Below are positions 45,451-58,860 of a DNA stretch of 64,000 nucleotides, piece by piece. The stretch is taken from positions 141,687,317 to 141,751,316 of the forward strand of contig CM037584.1 of NCBI GenBank assembly GCA_021018995.1, in the 5' to 3' direction. The stretch is from Chloranthus sessilifolius. Taxonomy: Eukaryota; Streptophyta; Magnoliopsida; Chloranthales; Chloranthaceae. Position numbers and translations under genes: made by a program. Below the pieces are notes generated by a model. The model did not search any database. It saw only the letters and a list, made by a program, of their open reading frames with translations, and was not told the origin of the DNA. How positions within the stretch are numbered: position 1 is the stretch's first letter; each line of letters begins with the position of its first letter.

Positions 45451-46080
45451 TACTCGAGTACGGAGATCACGTTCTTCAAACTACAGCCCAAATTGCTGTA
45501 TGAGTAGAAAGTGTCACTCGAAAGACTCCAAGCCGAGAGAATGAAACAAAGACTGAGTGTTTGCTAAACATAGAAGAAAGTGAGCGCGAAGAACATCCCG
45601 ACCCATGCGAGACACTGGTCTCTACTTTCTTGGAGGAGGAGGATTACACACAGTACCTCCCACCTTGGAGCGGCACCGTGTAAGCACACGCTCCGACCTC
45701 GAATTTCACTCACTTCACAAATACATCAACTTCGAGTAACACCGGGTTCGGTCAACAACCGACCTGCCCAATTCTTAAGTCAGGAACCAATTACCCACCT
45801 CCGCCTTTCCGTCAAAATAAGGATTTCGCAAACGTACAACCACCAGAAGGGAACGTGAGAGAAAGAGAGGTTAACTTTCTGCCCCCACCTCACATTATTC
45901 CTCCACCAATTTCTGCACCTCAACCACTCCAACCACCTGCATCCAAGGCTCATCGGCTAGGCAAAGAAATGACACTTGAGCCAAGGCAAGAATATGACCT
46001 TCTGCGGCATCTCCAAAAGATCCTGGCCCAGATATCCATACTAGAACTCATCAAGAAATCGCCTGACCATCACTAGTTGT
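45451..46080 (+). pseudogene. E4 Gag-protease linker, broken
   Basis: Broken readings with an acidic piece (TLVSTFLEEEDYTQYLPPW, near 45610-45660) and a proline-rich piece (LPPPHIIPPPISAPQP, near 45882-45930). Typical low-complexity linker of Tat elements; no enzyme domain. Confidence 0.5.
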
Positions 46081-46106
46081 TGATAAGGACACTTGAAGAC
46101 ACATAA

Positions 46107-46826
46107 GTGGAAGAGGGCATGACTCTAGATGAGCTTCATCAAATCACCTCGGTCATGGTGCAACCTCCAACGCTCACTGTCACAGACACAGACATGCCTA
46201 AAGAGTCCCTCCGTGAAAGTTTAGCTCCCATATATCTTATAGTTATAATTAGAGGGTTCTCCGTACCCCATGCGTTGGTTGATACAAGAGTGGGACTCAA
46301 TATTTGCCCTCTCACTATGTTAAAGATGCTCGAATATACGGAACAGGATGTTAGACCCTCGGCACTGTCACTCATAGCTTATGATGGATCGCATCGCTTT
46401 ATCAAAGGAACTATTAAACTCCAGGTTCGCCTTGGACCTGTAATGAAAGATGTTACCTTCTATATTTTTGATTTCGTTAGTACGTACAATCTTATCTTAG
46501 GAAAAAAATGGTTAGAGTCAATGAACGCTATCGCATCCATATACCATCAATACATCAAATTCTCGTACGAGGACTCCATCGTCCATATATATGCTGATGC
46601 ACCCCTCCAGGAGATAGATACTGATTGCACAACAAGTATTTCGACAGCCCATGATTCTGTATTGAATATGGGCCACATTCAAAAGACTCAAATCCCTTAT
46701 GAGACAACCGTTTCGGAAGTCTGTCCCCCTACCCGTCCTAGTTCTCCCCCAACGCGTCAACAAAAATTAATGAGGAGAGAGGTTAACCCAGACCTTGCCA
46801 AACTTTATGACATCAACCCACTATGA
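46107..46826 (+). pseudogene. E4 protease region
   Basis: A 239-codon open frame. HALVDTRVGLNICPL (46275-46310) is the aspartic protease active site with D-T-G changed to D-T-R, so it would be inactive. STYNLILGKKWLESMNAIAS (46470-46540) is the later conserved stretch of the Tat group. It ends at TGA 46824. Confidence 0.75.
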
Positions 46827-48480
46827 TAAAAGGGTGGGATCTTATGTACCAACTCAAATACGTTCCCCACACCGGACTCGGTAAAAATAAGCAAGGTCAT
46901 GTAGGACCTGTTGTCCCAACGAAAATACGCAAATACATAGGGTTAGGTTATCAATCGGACGGCCCACAAGACGACTTGTTCCCTACCTCACCCAAATGGT
47001 CTCTATATGACCACTTCGTCTATGGGACCACTAAAAAAGTAGAGGTACAAGGCAGAAGGAAGTGTCCTTCACTAGATCCCAAGAAGTGAAAATCGAGCGA
47101 ATGGCTAAAACATTCAATGATTTAACCAATCTGAACGACGATATTGATAAATCGCTCGAAGGAGTCAAACCCTTGTTTGATGCTAAGGAGTTTATGAAAG
47201 AGAGGAAGAAAGAACCTCCAGAACATGATCCACGAGTACAAGATTGGGAATCCACTGATGGCGAAGATTTTCACATAGCCACCTTGCAAGATAGTGAAGA
47301 GCACTTACGCTTAACATGGGAAGGAGATGACACCCCAAAAGAGGATTTTAACTCGTATAGCATCCACCTCGGCCTTGGCCTTGGGGGATGGGAATGCCCA
47401 TGGGACTCCCCTTATATCGCTCACCCTTACCAACCCCGCTGCAGGGCATGCATCATCATATTAGAATGTTTTGCTAGTTGGATTTGACATTCTATGATAG
47501 AAGAATCGAATCACTCCAACCTCGTGACAATGGAAACAAGTAATGACCTACCAGCTCGGCCACCGACACAAGAAGCAGAAAATCTCAACAGTCATCTGGT
47601 TGACCCAGGGGAAACACACTCACTGCCCTCATAGAGTTTGAAGAAGAACTTGAACTAGACACTCCTCCATCTTCAGACACGCCACAACTCCAAATATTCT
47701 GGAAATCTCTCGAGGAAGAGTGGTAACCTCCCCTAAGTGATGATGAGGACTATTGGATAGACCTCCCTACACTCGAGTTAGCAGAGCAAGCTAACCTAGG
47801 ACTTCAAGCACTGTCAGATCAAGAAGATGAATTCGATATTGTCTTCGACTTTAACTTAGAAGGATGGGAATGTCCTTGGGGATCTCCCTGCATTTCTCAC
47901 CATTACCAACCTCGTTATCGAGCATGTGCGCTCATCCTAACATACTATGAAGTTCAAGGGAAAGAGCTCACTACTCCTAAGGATCCCTTAGAAAATCACC
48001 CTCGGTCGGAAGAACCATTATGTTACGACTCAGAGGAGGATAGTTTGATCGACTACGATCTCCAGAGCTTCTTCGAAGAAGAGGCAATCAATGTGATAGA
48101 ATAAATCCAAATGTTGGTGCCACTATCACCAGCGTCGCTTATTCAAAAGATCTCATCAGATGAGGACTCCAAAAAAAAATGCCAAAATCACAACAAGTCC
48201 ATGTTTCTCGAAGAATTGCCCGAACGGCTCTAGCAGTCGTCTCGCTCCCTCAATTAGAGGAAGCAACTCTCTCGGCGCCCCTTGAGGTGACCGACCCTTT
48301 ACCATATTTATTATTAAAAATAAAATAAATAAAAGAAATAGAAAACGTTAAAAATTTAAAAATATAAAATCCAAAAAAATCAGAAAACCTCAAAAGAGAA
48401 AGGAAACCCTTCATACCGAATCAATTTTGCGGCCAACTAGGAGACTTTTCCCTTAAGACTTCTATTCCATCTCCCGCACA
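46827..48480 (+). pseudogene. E4 protease-RT linker with G-patch-like and repeated modules
   Basis: 46830-46960 reads YVPHTGLGKNKQGHVGPV and, further on, KYIGLGY, a G-patch-like Gly pattern. Two modules about 470 bp apart share a reading: GWECPWDSPYIAHPYQPR (47386-47440) and GWECPWGSPCISHHYQPR (47872-47925), both followed by RAC and a hydrophobic stretch. The acidic sequence between them has many stops. 48300-48400 is A-rich and unreadable. The modules match no enzyme domain I know. Confidence 0.5.
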
Positions 48481-48499
48481 AGAACGTAAAGCATCCAGG

Positions 48500-51400
48500 G
48501 TAAACAACAAGCCAGTGATCATACTAGATGAGATACTTCGTGACTTTGAGAGAAGAATCAATAGTCTTGACCTTCACCTTATCAAAGATATCTCAGTCAT
48601 AGATTGCACCGATGTAGGATTATCTTTGACAAAATCAAATCCCCAGTGTATCAATTTTACAGTATACGAGCTTACCAAAAATGAAGAAGGAACACCAGTC
48701 GCCGAGGAGGCACCAGACTTCCAATGGGTTATCAAGCGTTTCGATGAGCAAACCCAAGCTGTCGCGGAACCCAAGAAGCTACTAATTAGCGCAACGCTCA
48801 ATGCCAAGGAACGTCAATAGATTGCACAAATCCTACAAGAGCACCTCGATTCCTTTGCATGGTCCTATGAGAATATGCCTGGTTTAGACCCAAATTTAGT
48901 AGAACATCGCCTTATCTTGGAACCCATTGCAAAGCCTATTAAGCAGAAACTCTGTAGGATGCACCCACAAATCGCCCTTCAAGTTAAAGAGGAAGTTGAC
49001 AAGTTACACAAAGCCAAGTTCATCCGAGTCGTCTTCTATCCCAAGTGGGTCACCAACATAGTACCTGTTGCCAAGAAAGATGACAGAGTACGGGTTTGCA
49101 TTGACTTTCAAAATATCAACCAGACATGCCCAAAAGATGACTTCTCGCTTCCACACATTGACACTCTAGTCGACAATACCACTGGACATGAGATGTTATC
49201 CTTTATGGATGGTTTCTCTGGATATAATTAGATCAAATTAGCATAGTCTGACTAAGAGAAGACTTCTTTCACCACACCATGGGGACTTACTGCTACGTAG
49301 TCATGTCTTTTGGGCTTAAAAATGTAGGAGCCATGTATCAACGTACCATGATGGCAATTTTTTTACGACGTGAACATAAGTGTGTAGAAGTCTATGTCGA
49401 TGACATATTAGTGAAGTCCAAAACGCGAGTAGGACATATTAAAGCACTCCGACTGGTGTTGCAAAGAGCTAAGAAATATCAGCTAAAAATGAACCCGAAG
49501 AAGTGTCTTCAGAGTCACCTCTGAAAAATTACTGGATTTCATAGTCAGCAAGCGAGGAATCGAAGTGGACCTCACAAAAGTCAGAGCCATTCTTGAGATG
49601 CCGCCTCCAGTAATGTCAAAGAATTATGAGGCCTGATAGGAAGATTGCAATTCATCAGGAGATTTATATCCCAGCATTCAGACAGATGCGATCCTTTCTA
49701 CTTAAAGGAGGAACTGAGTATAAATGGGATGACCAGTGTTAGTAGGCCTTTGACAATATCAAAAAGCACCTCCTTAACTCGCTAATACTATTGCCACTAG
49801 TTCTCGAAAGACCCCTAATTCTATACCTCTCAGTGAATGACAAAGCAATGGGAGTGATTATGGGACAATACGAAGAAGACGACAAGAGAGGGAGGGCTAG
49901 CTACTACCTCAGTAAGGCGATGGTCAAGTACGAAAGGAAATACACTCCAATAGAGAAGACCTACCTCACATTGGTGTGGGCCTCAACCAAATTATGACAC
50001 TACTTTGGAGCACATAAAATATTAGTACTAGTCCAAATGGACCCTCTGAAATACGTGTTCGAAAAGCCCGCAAGATCAGGAAAGATCGCTCGCTGACATA
50101 TGCTATTGCAAGAATTCAATATCACTTACGTCACGCAGAAGTTGATCCAAGGACAAGCAATCGCCGATTACCTCACACATCTCCCACTCCCGAGCAATGA
50201 GCCCACACACACAGATTTCCCTGATGAAGACCTGCTCAGAATTCATAACAAAGAGCCCGACAAGACCTCATGGACCCTTTACTTTGATGGTGCTCTAAAT
50301 CACAATGGAAAAGGCATCGGGATAGTCCTCCTAAGCCCGGAAGGAGTAGTTATACCTTAGGCTTTTCAATTAAATTTCTCTGTCACTAACAATGTCGCAG
50401 AATATGAAGCTTTTATAGTTGGACTACGAGCAACATTACAATTAGGCGTTAAATAGTTAAAAACCATCGGTGATTCCGAGCTAGTAATCTCGCAAGTTAT
50501 AGGAGAATAGAAAACTAAGGAAAAGAGACTAATGGCATACCTAGCAACTGCTCAATATTTGGTAAAAAAATTTGAAATAATCTCTTTCAAGCACACCCCT
50601 AGATTAGAAAATGAGCTCGCAGATTTCTTAGTCATGTTAGCCTCAGTCATCCAAATACCCATCAGCCAAAGTACCAAAACATTCTTCATCGAAAAACTGA
50701 CAGTACCCGCCCACGAGGTAGCATAGACCGTCAAGAGAGAATTACCAATCCTCCCCACAAGTGCAGGACCCAATGAAGCAATCACTCAGAAAAAGCACGT
50801 CAACGCAGAAACCAAAGTCGCTATGTTCAGATTTGAAAAATCACCAACCGACGACGGACAGCCATGGTATTTCAACATTTGGAACTTCTTAAAGCATTAA
50901 CACGTCCCTCCATACGCTACGAAGATTGAACGAAAGACTATAAGGAACCGATGCGCCCGATTTTGTATACTCGATGAAACGTTATACAAAGAAGCCTTTA
51001 CCAAAAGAGTACTACTATAATGCGTCACGACTTTCGAAGGATAATATATCATTCGAGAAGCACACGCAGGTGCCTGCGGCACCCACTCTGATAGACAGAG
51101 GCTCGCCGATCAAGTTACACGATAGGGCTACTTTTGGCCGATGATGATCAGAGATTGCCACCTCTACGTCCAATCTTGCAAACAATGCTAAGAGCACGCC
51201 GCACTTATCAAAGCTCCATAAGTTGCATTGAACACTATGACCTCGCCATGGCTTTTTTTAATGTGGGCCTTCAATATCATTGGACCTTTCACAGACACAG
51301 TTGGGAACACTCACAAGCACGCATTCATACTTATAACGACCGAATACTACACCAAATAGGTAGAAGCTGAATCCTACGTCAGAATCACCGCTTTGACACT

Positions 51401-52128
51401 CGTAAGGTTTATCATTCGGAATATTATCACCAGCTTTGGAGTACTTAGGATGTTTGTCACCGACAGCAAACCACAATTTATCCCAAAGAAGAGGAAGAAG
51501 TTATGCAAGAAGTATGGCATTGATCTACGCCACTCATAACCGTTCTACCCTTAAGGAAACAGACAAGCAGAAGCTATGAACAAGACGTTGATTCAAATTT
51601 TAAAATGCATAGTAGAAATAAGCAATGGAGTCGACTAGCCTGAATGACTACCAGAAACACTCTGGGCCGATAGGACCTCTATTCGTACGACCACTAACCA
51701 AACTCCCTACCTCCTTACCTACGGGATGGAGGCAGTCCTAGCATATGAGATACAAGTACCATCCTTACAGATTCAACTCGATGATGAGCTATTCTTAGAT
51801 GAGAGGAGAATTGCCCTACTCGCACAGTTAGAGCAACTTGATGAAACACGTCTAAGAGCAGCTAATCACGCTCAAGTATATCAGAGGAAAGTGGCCAGGG
51901 CTTACGATAAGAAAGTCCTCGAACGAACCTTTAATATTGGAGAATTAGTCTTAAAAAAAATCATGCCTTCTAAGCATGCCCATCCAAAAGGAAAACTAAA
52001 ATCGAACTGGGAAGACCCTTATGTTATAACAACCGCTTACCCTGGAAATGAGTACAAACTGATGAGCCAAGACGGGGAAGAACTCCCTAGCCCTTAGAAT
52101 GCTATGTACCTTAGAAAATGTTACCCTT
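48500..52128 (+). pseudogene. pol: E4 RT-RNase H-archaeal RNase H-integrase, broken
   Basis: RT 48830-49530 with RVCIDFQNINQTCPKDDF, FMDGFSGYN and an intact YVDDILVKSK catalytic motif. RNase H 49780-50200 (LYLSVNDKAMGVIMGQ, IEKTYLTLVWA). Second, archaeal-type RNase H 50265-50640: YFDGALNHNGKGIGIVL, NNVAEYEAFIVGL, TIGDSELVISQV carry its Asp-Glu-Asp residues. Integrase zinc finger about 51050-51200, core 51240-51620 badly frameshifted, C-terminal part 51730-52128 (LVLKKIMPSKHAHPKGKL, NWEDPYVI). Stops include 48818, 49229, 49244, 50358, 50454, 50508 and 50724. Confidence 0.88.
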
Positions 52129-53680
52129 AGCCATGTAACCATCACATCTCGTGGTTAAATACTTATACTTATCACCCCTGTAGTTGTCACGACCCATTCA
52201 TTGGTCGTATACCTTCAATTCTCAGAATATCCTTAAGACCTCTGATTTATCGTCCACTTTTTTTTCGCACTCGGACAATCTAATTAAAGGACTAGTGACC
52301 TATCTAACCTCTTTCAAAAGTATAAGTAACACCCGATCCTCATTTCCCCTTTCCCCCGCCATTGGAGGAGACGTTAGAGCAAAAAAAATAAAGTTGTCAG
52401 ATTCAATCAAAACTCATTATTCTTATGCTAGTAGGATGCTTTCAAAGAATGCATATATCGAAATTTTGAGTGAGAGCATTACGACTAATGAACAATTCAA
52501 TGAGGTCAGGGAAGCATAAGCAGACCGTGAGGACAACTCTGGTAACTTTACTAGAAGTGTATAAGCAAGCTGCGAGGGCATCCCTGATATCCTCATACTA
52601 CTAGATGTGGTCGTAAGGTGGAGGGAGGAGGACAAACTCCTGCTAACCATAGAATGTGAGAGTTTGATGGTATCGAAACATGACGAAGAGCTTAATCATG
52701 GCACCCTATATCCCTCTAAGAAAAAGACTGTTACTTATCCATTTTGGAAAGTATTAGATACAAACTATTCTCCACATCACTGAGCCTTACCCCCTCTTCT
52801 ACTTTTTATTTCGGACGATAAATCAGAAGCCTTATAGGATGCTCCTAGAAATGAAACTAAAAATCGATGAATGACGACTAACGCAATCACCCACTATACC
52901 TACCCTACTTCTCCCTGATAACCATGGGATAGGATGACCACCACCCTAAGATAGACCCCATATATAACTGACCTAATCAAAGAGACCTCCCCCCGATTCG
53001 ATGACAGTACTGATCAACCTTTTCTTTAAAACTAACTCACCAAGTACCCATTACTTCTTATAGACCCAAAGTGCTCATCTCAAAACCCAGAAAAGCTCCA
53101 TTGCATCTTGATGCTGGGGCATTTTTTTGGATCAGAAGAAGAATCATATCAAAAGTGCTGACTCGGCCATAAAGAAGACGAGGAATGACGAAGTTACCAT
53201 CCAGAGAGTGCTACCGAATATATTATACTACCAATCCTACCATACTCCTACACTGGGGCATTTTTATTTTACCATATTTTTTTATTATTTCTATCTTGGC
53301 TATTTGCTTTCCTTGTTGCTTTATTTTTATTTCAAAAATGAAGAAGAAAAAAAAAACAAAAAAGAAAGAAAAAAAGAAAAAAAGAGAAAATGTCCACCTT
53401 TATTACCAGGCCTCGGTCTGATACACTCACCCCCTTGACAACCTGCAAGGGAGAGAACAAAAACTACTGATAGCATTACCTTTACATGTGCAGATACGAA
53501 ACAACCTTAAACCACCACCGGGCTAGCTCAGGGAGCATCCAAGTCCCAATGACGGTCGACGGCGCTAAAGAAACTAAAAAGCAAAAGTAGACTTAAGAGG
53601 TAACTAAAAGAAAAGGAGTCAATCAGGTACATCTAAACTAAAAAAATATCGATATATATACATCAAAATTTTCTTTTCTT
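52129..53680 (+). other. E4 non-coding region after pol
   Basis: No domain seen. Contains two ACTGGGGCATTTT / TGCTGGGGCATTTTT segments (near 53111 and 53241) and an A-rich run (53340-53390). Short ORFs here look incidental. Confidence 0.5.
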
Positions 53681-53689
53681 TTTACACTT

Positions 53690-56600
53690 GTCACTGGGGG
53701 CATCCCCCCTATACATACAATGCACACACACAATAAAAAAAAACAACACACACACGCACCCCTACTCTCTACGCTGCGCTGCCGCTAGGATGGATGAGCA
53801 CCGCTGTCCCCAGTATCATTGGCTCTAAGCTCCGTAGACTGATCCTCAAAAAATACAATCCCAGCACCCAGAGTCCTTAGAACCTCTAGCCGACAAGGCC
53901 CTGCCACAGAACCCCCCTCACTCGTCTGACTAACAGATAACCTCGATCACGAATGAGGAGGATATCCCGCAATAATCTCCTGAACAAGAGAATCCTCACG
54001 AGCATCACTCCTGACATGATCACGAGACATGTGACAAGACTGCCTAGCAGAGGAACCCGTAGCCCTCGACTCTGATCCACCAAACCGACTAGCCAGCCTA
54101 CGTATCCCCCCGCTCACTCTTCATCAGACGATACTGCAGCTGATCTAGGGTCACCTGCATCTTGGCCTGCATTGTCCAACATGTCGCCTCTAGCGCGTCA
54201 GCCTGAGTCCTCTGTGCAACCATCATCTCAACGAATAAGTCATCGTGACTCTGCGTCTCCCCGAGGATCCGTCACGCCTCGGGAGTGGTGCGCGCTCTCA
54301 TCGCCTCTAGACGCGCCTCCTCAAGCTGACAAACCTATATAGCCACACCAAGTTAAGGAAAACCAATATATATACATGAACGAAAAAAAAAAACTTTGAA
54401 AAGGAAAGAATTATACCAGATCCAGCCTCTCCTCCAGAAGTCGCTCAACCGTCTCCGCAGTCACTGGATCAGTAGGAGGCATGAAAGGGACATCAAACTT
54501 AGACGGCTACAACGAGAATGAACAAATACATAATATGATACTATAATGACAAATAAACCATCAATGCAATAATTAAAACCTACCTGAGTAGGGATAGGAA
54601 CAGACCCTTGAGGGGGAGCCTCAGGAGCAGAGTCCGGAACAGCGTGCACAACAAACAAACAAGCCAACATAAAATATATCAGAACAAAATAAAATAAAAT
54701 AACTTAAACTAAATTACACCAAACCAAAAACTTTACCTAGCTCTCGGGACGTAGAGAGGCAGCAGTCGCCTCCCTCGTCTGAAGATCCTCGGCAACCTAA
54801 CGCTGAAATACCAACACAATGTTAGTAAACTATTAAGAAAAGCAAAACAGTAACACCCAATGAACTACTATAACTATATAAATGAGTCAAAAAGATTGAA
54901 TGGAAACTTACCCAACGATCTAGCTCGGCCTCAAGCTGAGCCATAGCTGGATCCTCCCGACTGGAGGAAGCAACTGAAGATGGATCAAATGCTAGAACGG
55001 GGCCTCCACCAGCGAGCTCGGTACTCTACGAATAACAATAAACACATTAGTTGGCAAGCTCACAATGCTAACAATTAATAAAACCTAGGAAGACACTTAC
55101 CAATCGATCAAATTTAGATCGCAAACTGCTAACTGTGAAACAACTCGACCTCTCGGCCGGCCTATTGCTGACCGTGAAACAACTCGATAATCGTCACATG
55201 ACTAGCAACCTCGGCCTCCCTCTTAGACTATCCAAACAAAACGAGACACCACAACTATATTAGAATGACCAGAAGATCAAGTCAACATAATACATAAACA
55301 ATTAAACCAATAAATTAACTCACCAGGAGCCGTCAAGTCTCCGCTAGCCGTGCCCCTAACTCATCCTCTGCTCCCCTAGCCTGAGCAACCGAGAGGGCTA
55401 AGGAGTGCAGCATCTCCTCATCTGGACGAGGAGCACACCCCATCCGCTCCATCGCCCTATGGAGGGCGTCTAATGCCCCTCGTACACTCACCATGAGATG
55501 GCCCTGCTCCAATGCAGCCAACCTCTCCCTCAACGCTGACGCAGACTCCGGCCCACCAATAGTGAAAGAACCACTCCCATGGAAGGGACGTGTGAAGAGG
55601 TGCCCGCCACCCAATGCGCTAAACCATCTCACGTACTCCCGGACATCCGCCTCATCACGCACCCCTGTAACCCTGGTTCCCCCTGCTCTAAAATCTGCTA
55701 TCTGAAGCACCATCCATTTTGCAAAGTTTCGGCCAGGAGGTCCGGTCATCCTCTTCGCCACTCCACCCTCTTAAAACAATGGATTCATAAGTCCACATCA
55801 AAGAAGGGTCAGCAAGACTGAATCACTGGCACGCCGACATCCTCCTCATCTTCCTGTGGCCTCCAAATCTCCTAACCAAATAAACATGCCAACCCCTCAA
55901 TGAATCATCAGATCCTAAAAGATTGAAGCAAACGAAACAAAATATACACACGATGATCTATACCTACCCCGCATGCATGTCCTCGAAAAGACCGCGCGCG
56001 ATCTGAAGATCTGAAAACTAATGATGACCCCTCAACGTCTCCCTCCACACATGCGTCTGAGGAAATGTGAACTTCACCTCCAACGGAACCCCCGGACAAA
56101 GAAAAGCAAAATGATCATATGCCCAAAACTCAAAAAAAAAACAACACAAAAAAATGCTGAATAGCTGCTACGACCAGAAGAATAAAAAAACTAAAGACGC
56201 CATGACGCTAATTAACTAAAACTCACCTGGAGGAAGGGAAGGAAGCCTTCGATCGTCGCGACGCCCTGTCGTCGCAACACCCTATCCCCGACGGTAAAGC
56301 TGCTCATAGAGATGTGCCAATGCGGTCGCACCCCACGCATAGGTAGGGGCCCAATCCAAGTCCCTGAGAACCATAAAAAATAACCCGGTGACGCATCCCC
56401 GAGTCGAATAAGAGAAGAGTACCGCACCAAGAAAATACATCAAGAACGCTCGGAGCACCCTATCTGCAGCCAACCCCAGCTCAACTACGAGCTCCCGGCC
56501 CGCCACTACCACACAACGCACCTCATAAGAAGCCCTCGCCTCCGAATGACACCTCGGAGGGAAGAAGCCACTGGCAAAAGTATCAAAAAACCAAGTTACT

Positions 56601-56880
56601 CGGACTACACCCGGCCCCTATCCACTCGACTTATACGGCAAACCTAAAATCTCTTCTCACTCACCTCCAAAAATGCTCCTCCCATCCGCCCCGTGATCTA
56701 CTCACCCTTAAAACGAAGACCGGTAATGCGAACTCAGTCCTCTAGAGTCGGCAACATCATACCCACTAGAAAGAGAAGCGCCTGTTGCCTCTCCCTCCAC
56801 CTCTCTAGAATCGCGCGCATAAACTCACGTGCTCAATCACCATACTACCCACGCTTAATTCTGATTAAGCGCTAAGCTCT
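53690..56880 (-). pseudogene. Antisense multi-exon gene with plant mobile domain and coiled coil
   Basis: Reading the minus strand from about 56880 down: PMD-like sequence with MMLPTLED, VRITGLRFKGE, then FLMYFLGAVLFSYSTRGC and YAWGATALAHLYEQLY (56282-56480), matching the aminotransferase-like plant mobile domain. A splice donor GTGAGT follows at 56226-56221. Later exons with canonical sites: 55871-55324, 55227-55101, 55025-54912 (114 bp), 54802-54737 (66 bp), 54506-54417 (90 bp) and 54325 onward. Several are multiples of three and encode Glu/Arg/Leu/Ala-rich helices (ALRERLAALEQGH, LEEARLEAMRAR), a likely coiled coil. Stops in the PMD exon (near 56745, 56695 and 56640) show decay. Function unknown; related host proteins silence transposons. 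Confidence 0.65.
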
Positions 56881-57670
56881 AACTGCGTAAACAAATTATC
56901 GCCCACTCACACTAACTCGACCACCTGGTTACACGCCGCCCACCACACGCGTAATCATATCAAGCTCCCGAACGAGTGCGCATGAATGTCAATAGTCACT
57001 TCAACAGTGACTGACCACCGCCCTAATCCTGCACTCGATGACTTGCGCTAAATTCGATTAAACCACCGTACACCGGTGCTCAGTGACTTTTCGGCCCTTT
57101 GAAATGCGTGTTCCTATTCCAGCATGCAATTAGTTTATGCGCCCTGAGTGAAGCGTGTAATTACCCATAAACACGAAAATGTGTGCCCAGAATAGTAGGT
57201 TCATAGGCCTAGATTAGGATACTTCCAACACTGATTACCAGCCTAAACTACCCCCTTTGTTAAGAATCAATTCAAAAACACTTTTGACTCAGGACATACG
57301 CACCTCAAGTCAAAAAACAAAAAAAAATGGCCCCCCAACATCATTTATACACTTCAACTAAGACCAAACTAAACAAAACAAAAAATGAAGAAATGCCCAT
57401 CACTTACACACTACAACTAAAATCAAACTAAACTGAAAATGCCCCCCATCGTTTATACACCTGAACCTAAACTAAACTAAACAAAAAAAAATGTCCCCAA
57501 CATACCCCAGATCCAAAATAAATAAACTAAATCAAACCATACTTGAATAAATAAACCTCGCACTCAAAACAAGTCAAATAAGCTACAAAGTCAACTAAAC
57601 CAAAAGTTGCTAAATATAAATAACCACAAACGAAATTAAAAAAACATAATCACTTCATAAATAAATAAAA
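56881..57670. other. Region upstream of the antisense PMD gene
   Basis: 56880-57180 has scattered short CACGCGTAAT / GCGCGTAAT / TTCGATTAAAC units, also present in the E4 LTR before its TATA box, so it may be a promoter for the minus-strand gene. 57250-57640 is A-rich with several AyCATCryTTATACACyT-like repeats and ACTAAACyAAA units. No coding seen. Confidence 0.4.
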
Positions 57671-58130
57671 TGATTACAAAACACACCGAGGGCATACCCT
57701 CTGAATATACAACCTAAAACAAGAAACTTAAAATCCGTACATTCAGGTAATGCCCAAATCCGGATTTATTCGAGAAATAAGAGATCTCAGAGAAGCCCGA
57801 AGAAAGGGTATGCCCTGAACGAATCCTAACCGTGATAACCTCTTCCCCGTGCCCCGAGCCAGCAGAAAAGAAAGAGTGGATCACAGAAAGCCACCTAGGA
57901 CCTGCGGGGTCCATCTTTGGAAGCTCACCTTAGAAACCATAAAAAGGAGCAGCTAACACTGAATCCGCAGAGCCTACTGAGGAAAAATAGGCATTGGTCA
58001 CGAGAACTCTGCCCTGCCGTAGCCTTGGGTTTCCTTTCTACCACCTTTTTCTCCTCCACCTCTTCCCTTAGCATGGTAGCAATTCAACTACGACCTTATA
58101 TTCCCAATCCCGTCCATTCTCAATAATCCA
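57671..58130 (-). other. Possible antisense exon unit B
   Basis: On the minus strand there is ATATAAGG (58096-58103), then M-L-R-E-E-V-E-E-K-K-V-V-E (from 58073), a donor-like AAG/GTGAGC at about 57929, and a 66-codon frame 57914-57714. It ends near a GAGGGTATGCCCTC inverted repeat (57691-57704) that also occurs as CAGGAGGTATGCCTCC in unit C and GGGGGATGCCCCC at 53695. Coding is uncertain. Confidence 0.3.
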
Positions 58131-58860
58131 CTCAATAAACACGATTCTTCGAAATTAGTACCTGGGATACAAAATAGAGAGGAAGAAGAGACATTAATGA
58201 ATAAAAATGCCCTAAATTACAAGACAAAAAAATATATGCCCCAAGACTTTAACCCTAAGCTTGAATCACAAAACAAAACAACAATTCAAACCTAAAGCCT
58301 TTAGCAGACACTTATAAATTATCCCTTTTTAAACCACAAAGTGATGAGTGTCACACCTTTGAAAACCATTCCAATCTAATTAAATCTAAACCAAACACCC
58401 CTATGAAAGACCACAATCCATGATAAACCTAGATGAACCAATGATCACACAACACTTATCCCTCCAAGGAAACACCAATCCACCCCCAAGTCTAGATAAG
58501 CCAATAGGAATCAAACACTTAACACCCATCTAGAACTTTTGAAAAAAAAAACTCACACCTTTTAACAAGTGTCATAATGAATCAAACCAAAAGACCAAAA
58601 CATAAATCAAATCAAACCTTGAACGAAACAAACAATAAAAAAAACTCTGAAAGGAAACCTTGACTTGTGAGGGACAAAAAAAATGCCCCGTCAAACCCAT
58701 CGGAACCAAGTAAACCCTCTAAACAAACCCCATAAAACAAACTAATCTCAAGCTAAATTAAATCCTAAAATAAATCAAACAAATCAAATAAATCCAACCA
58801 ATCTATTAATAAGTTTAAAAAAATAAACAAGCACGATAAAATGAAAAATGCCTTTTATTT
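58131..58860. other. E4 3' region, A-rich, no gene seen
   Basis: Repetitive ACCAAACC/AATCAAAC sequence. No ORF of note on either strand. Confidence 0.5.

Noticed and set aside
54461-54670. Single-exon reading of 54461-54670 on the minus strand
   Set aside because: It runs through the splice acceptor at 54508, so most of it is read from an intron of the antisense gene.
55493-55821. Plus-strand ORFs 55493-55705 and 55579-55821
   Set aside because: Shadows of the minus-strand exon 55871-55324, which has the splice sites and helical coding pattern.
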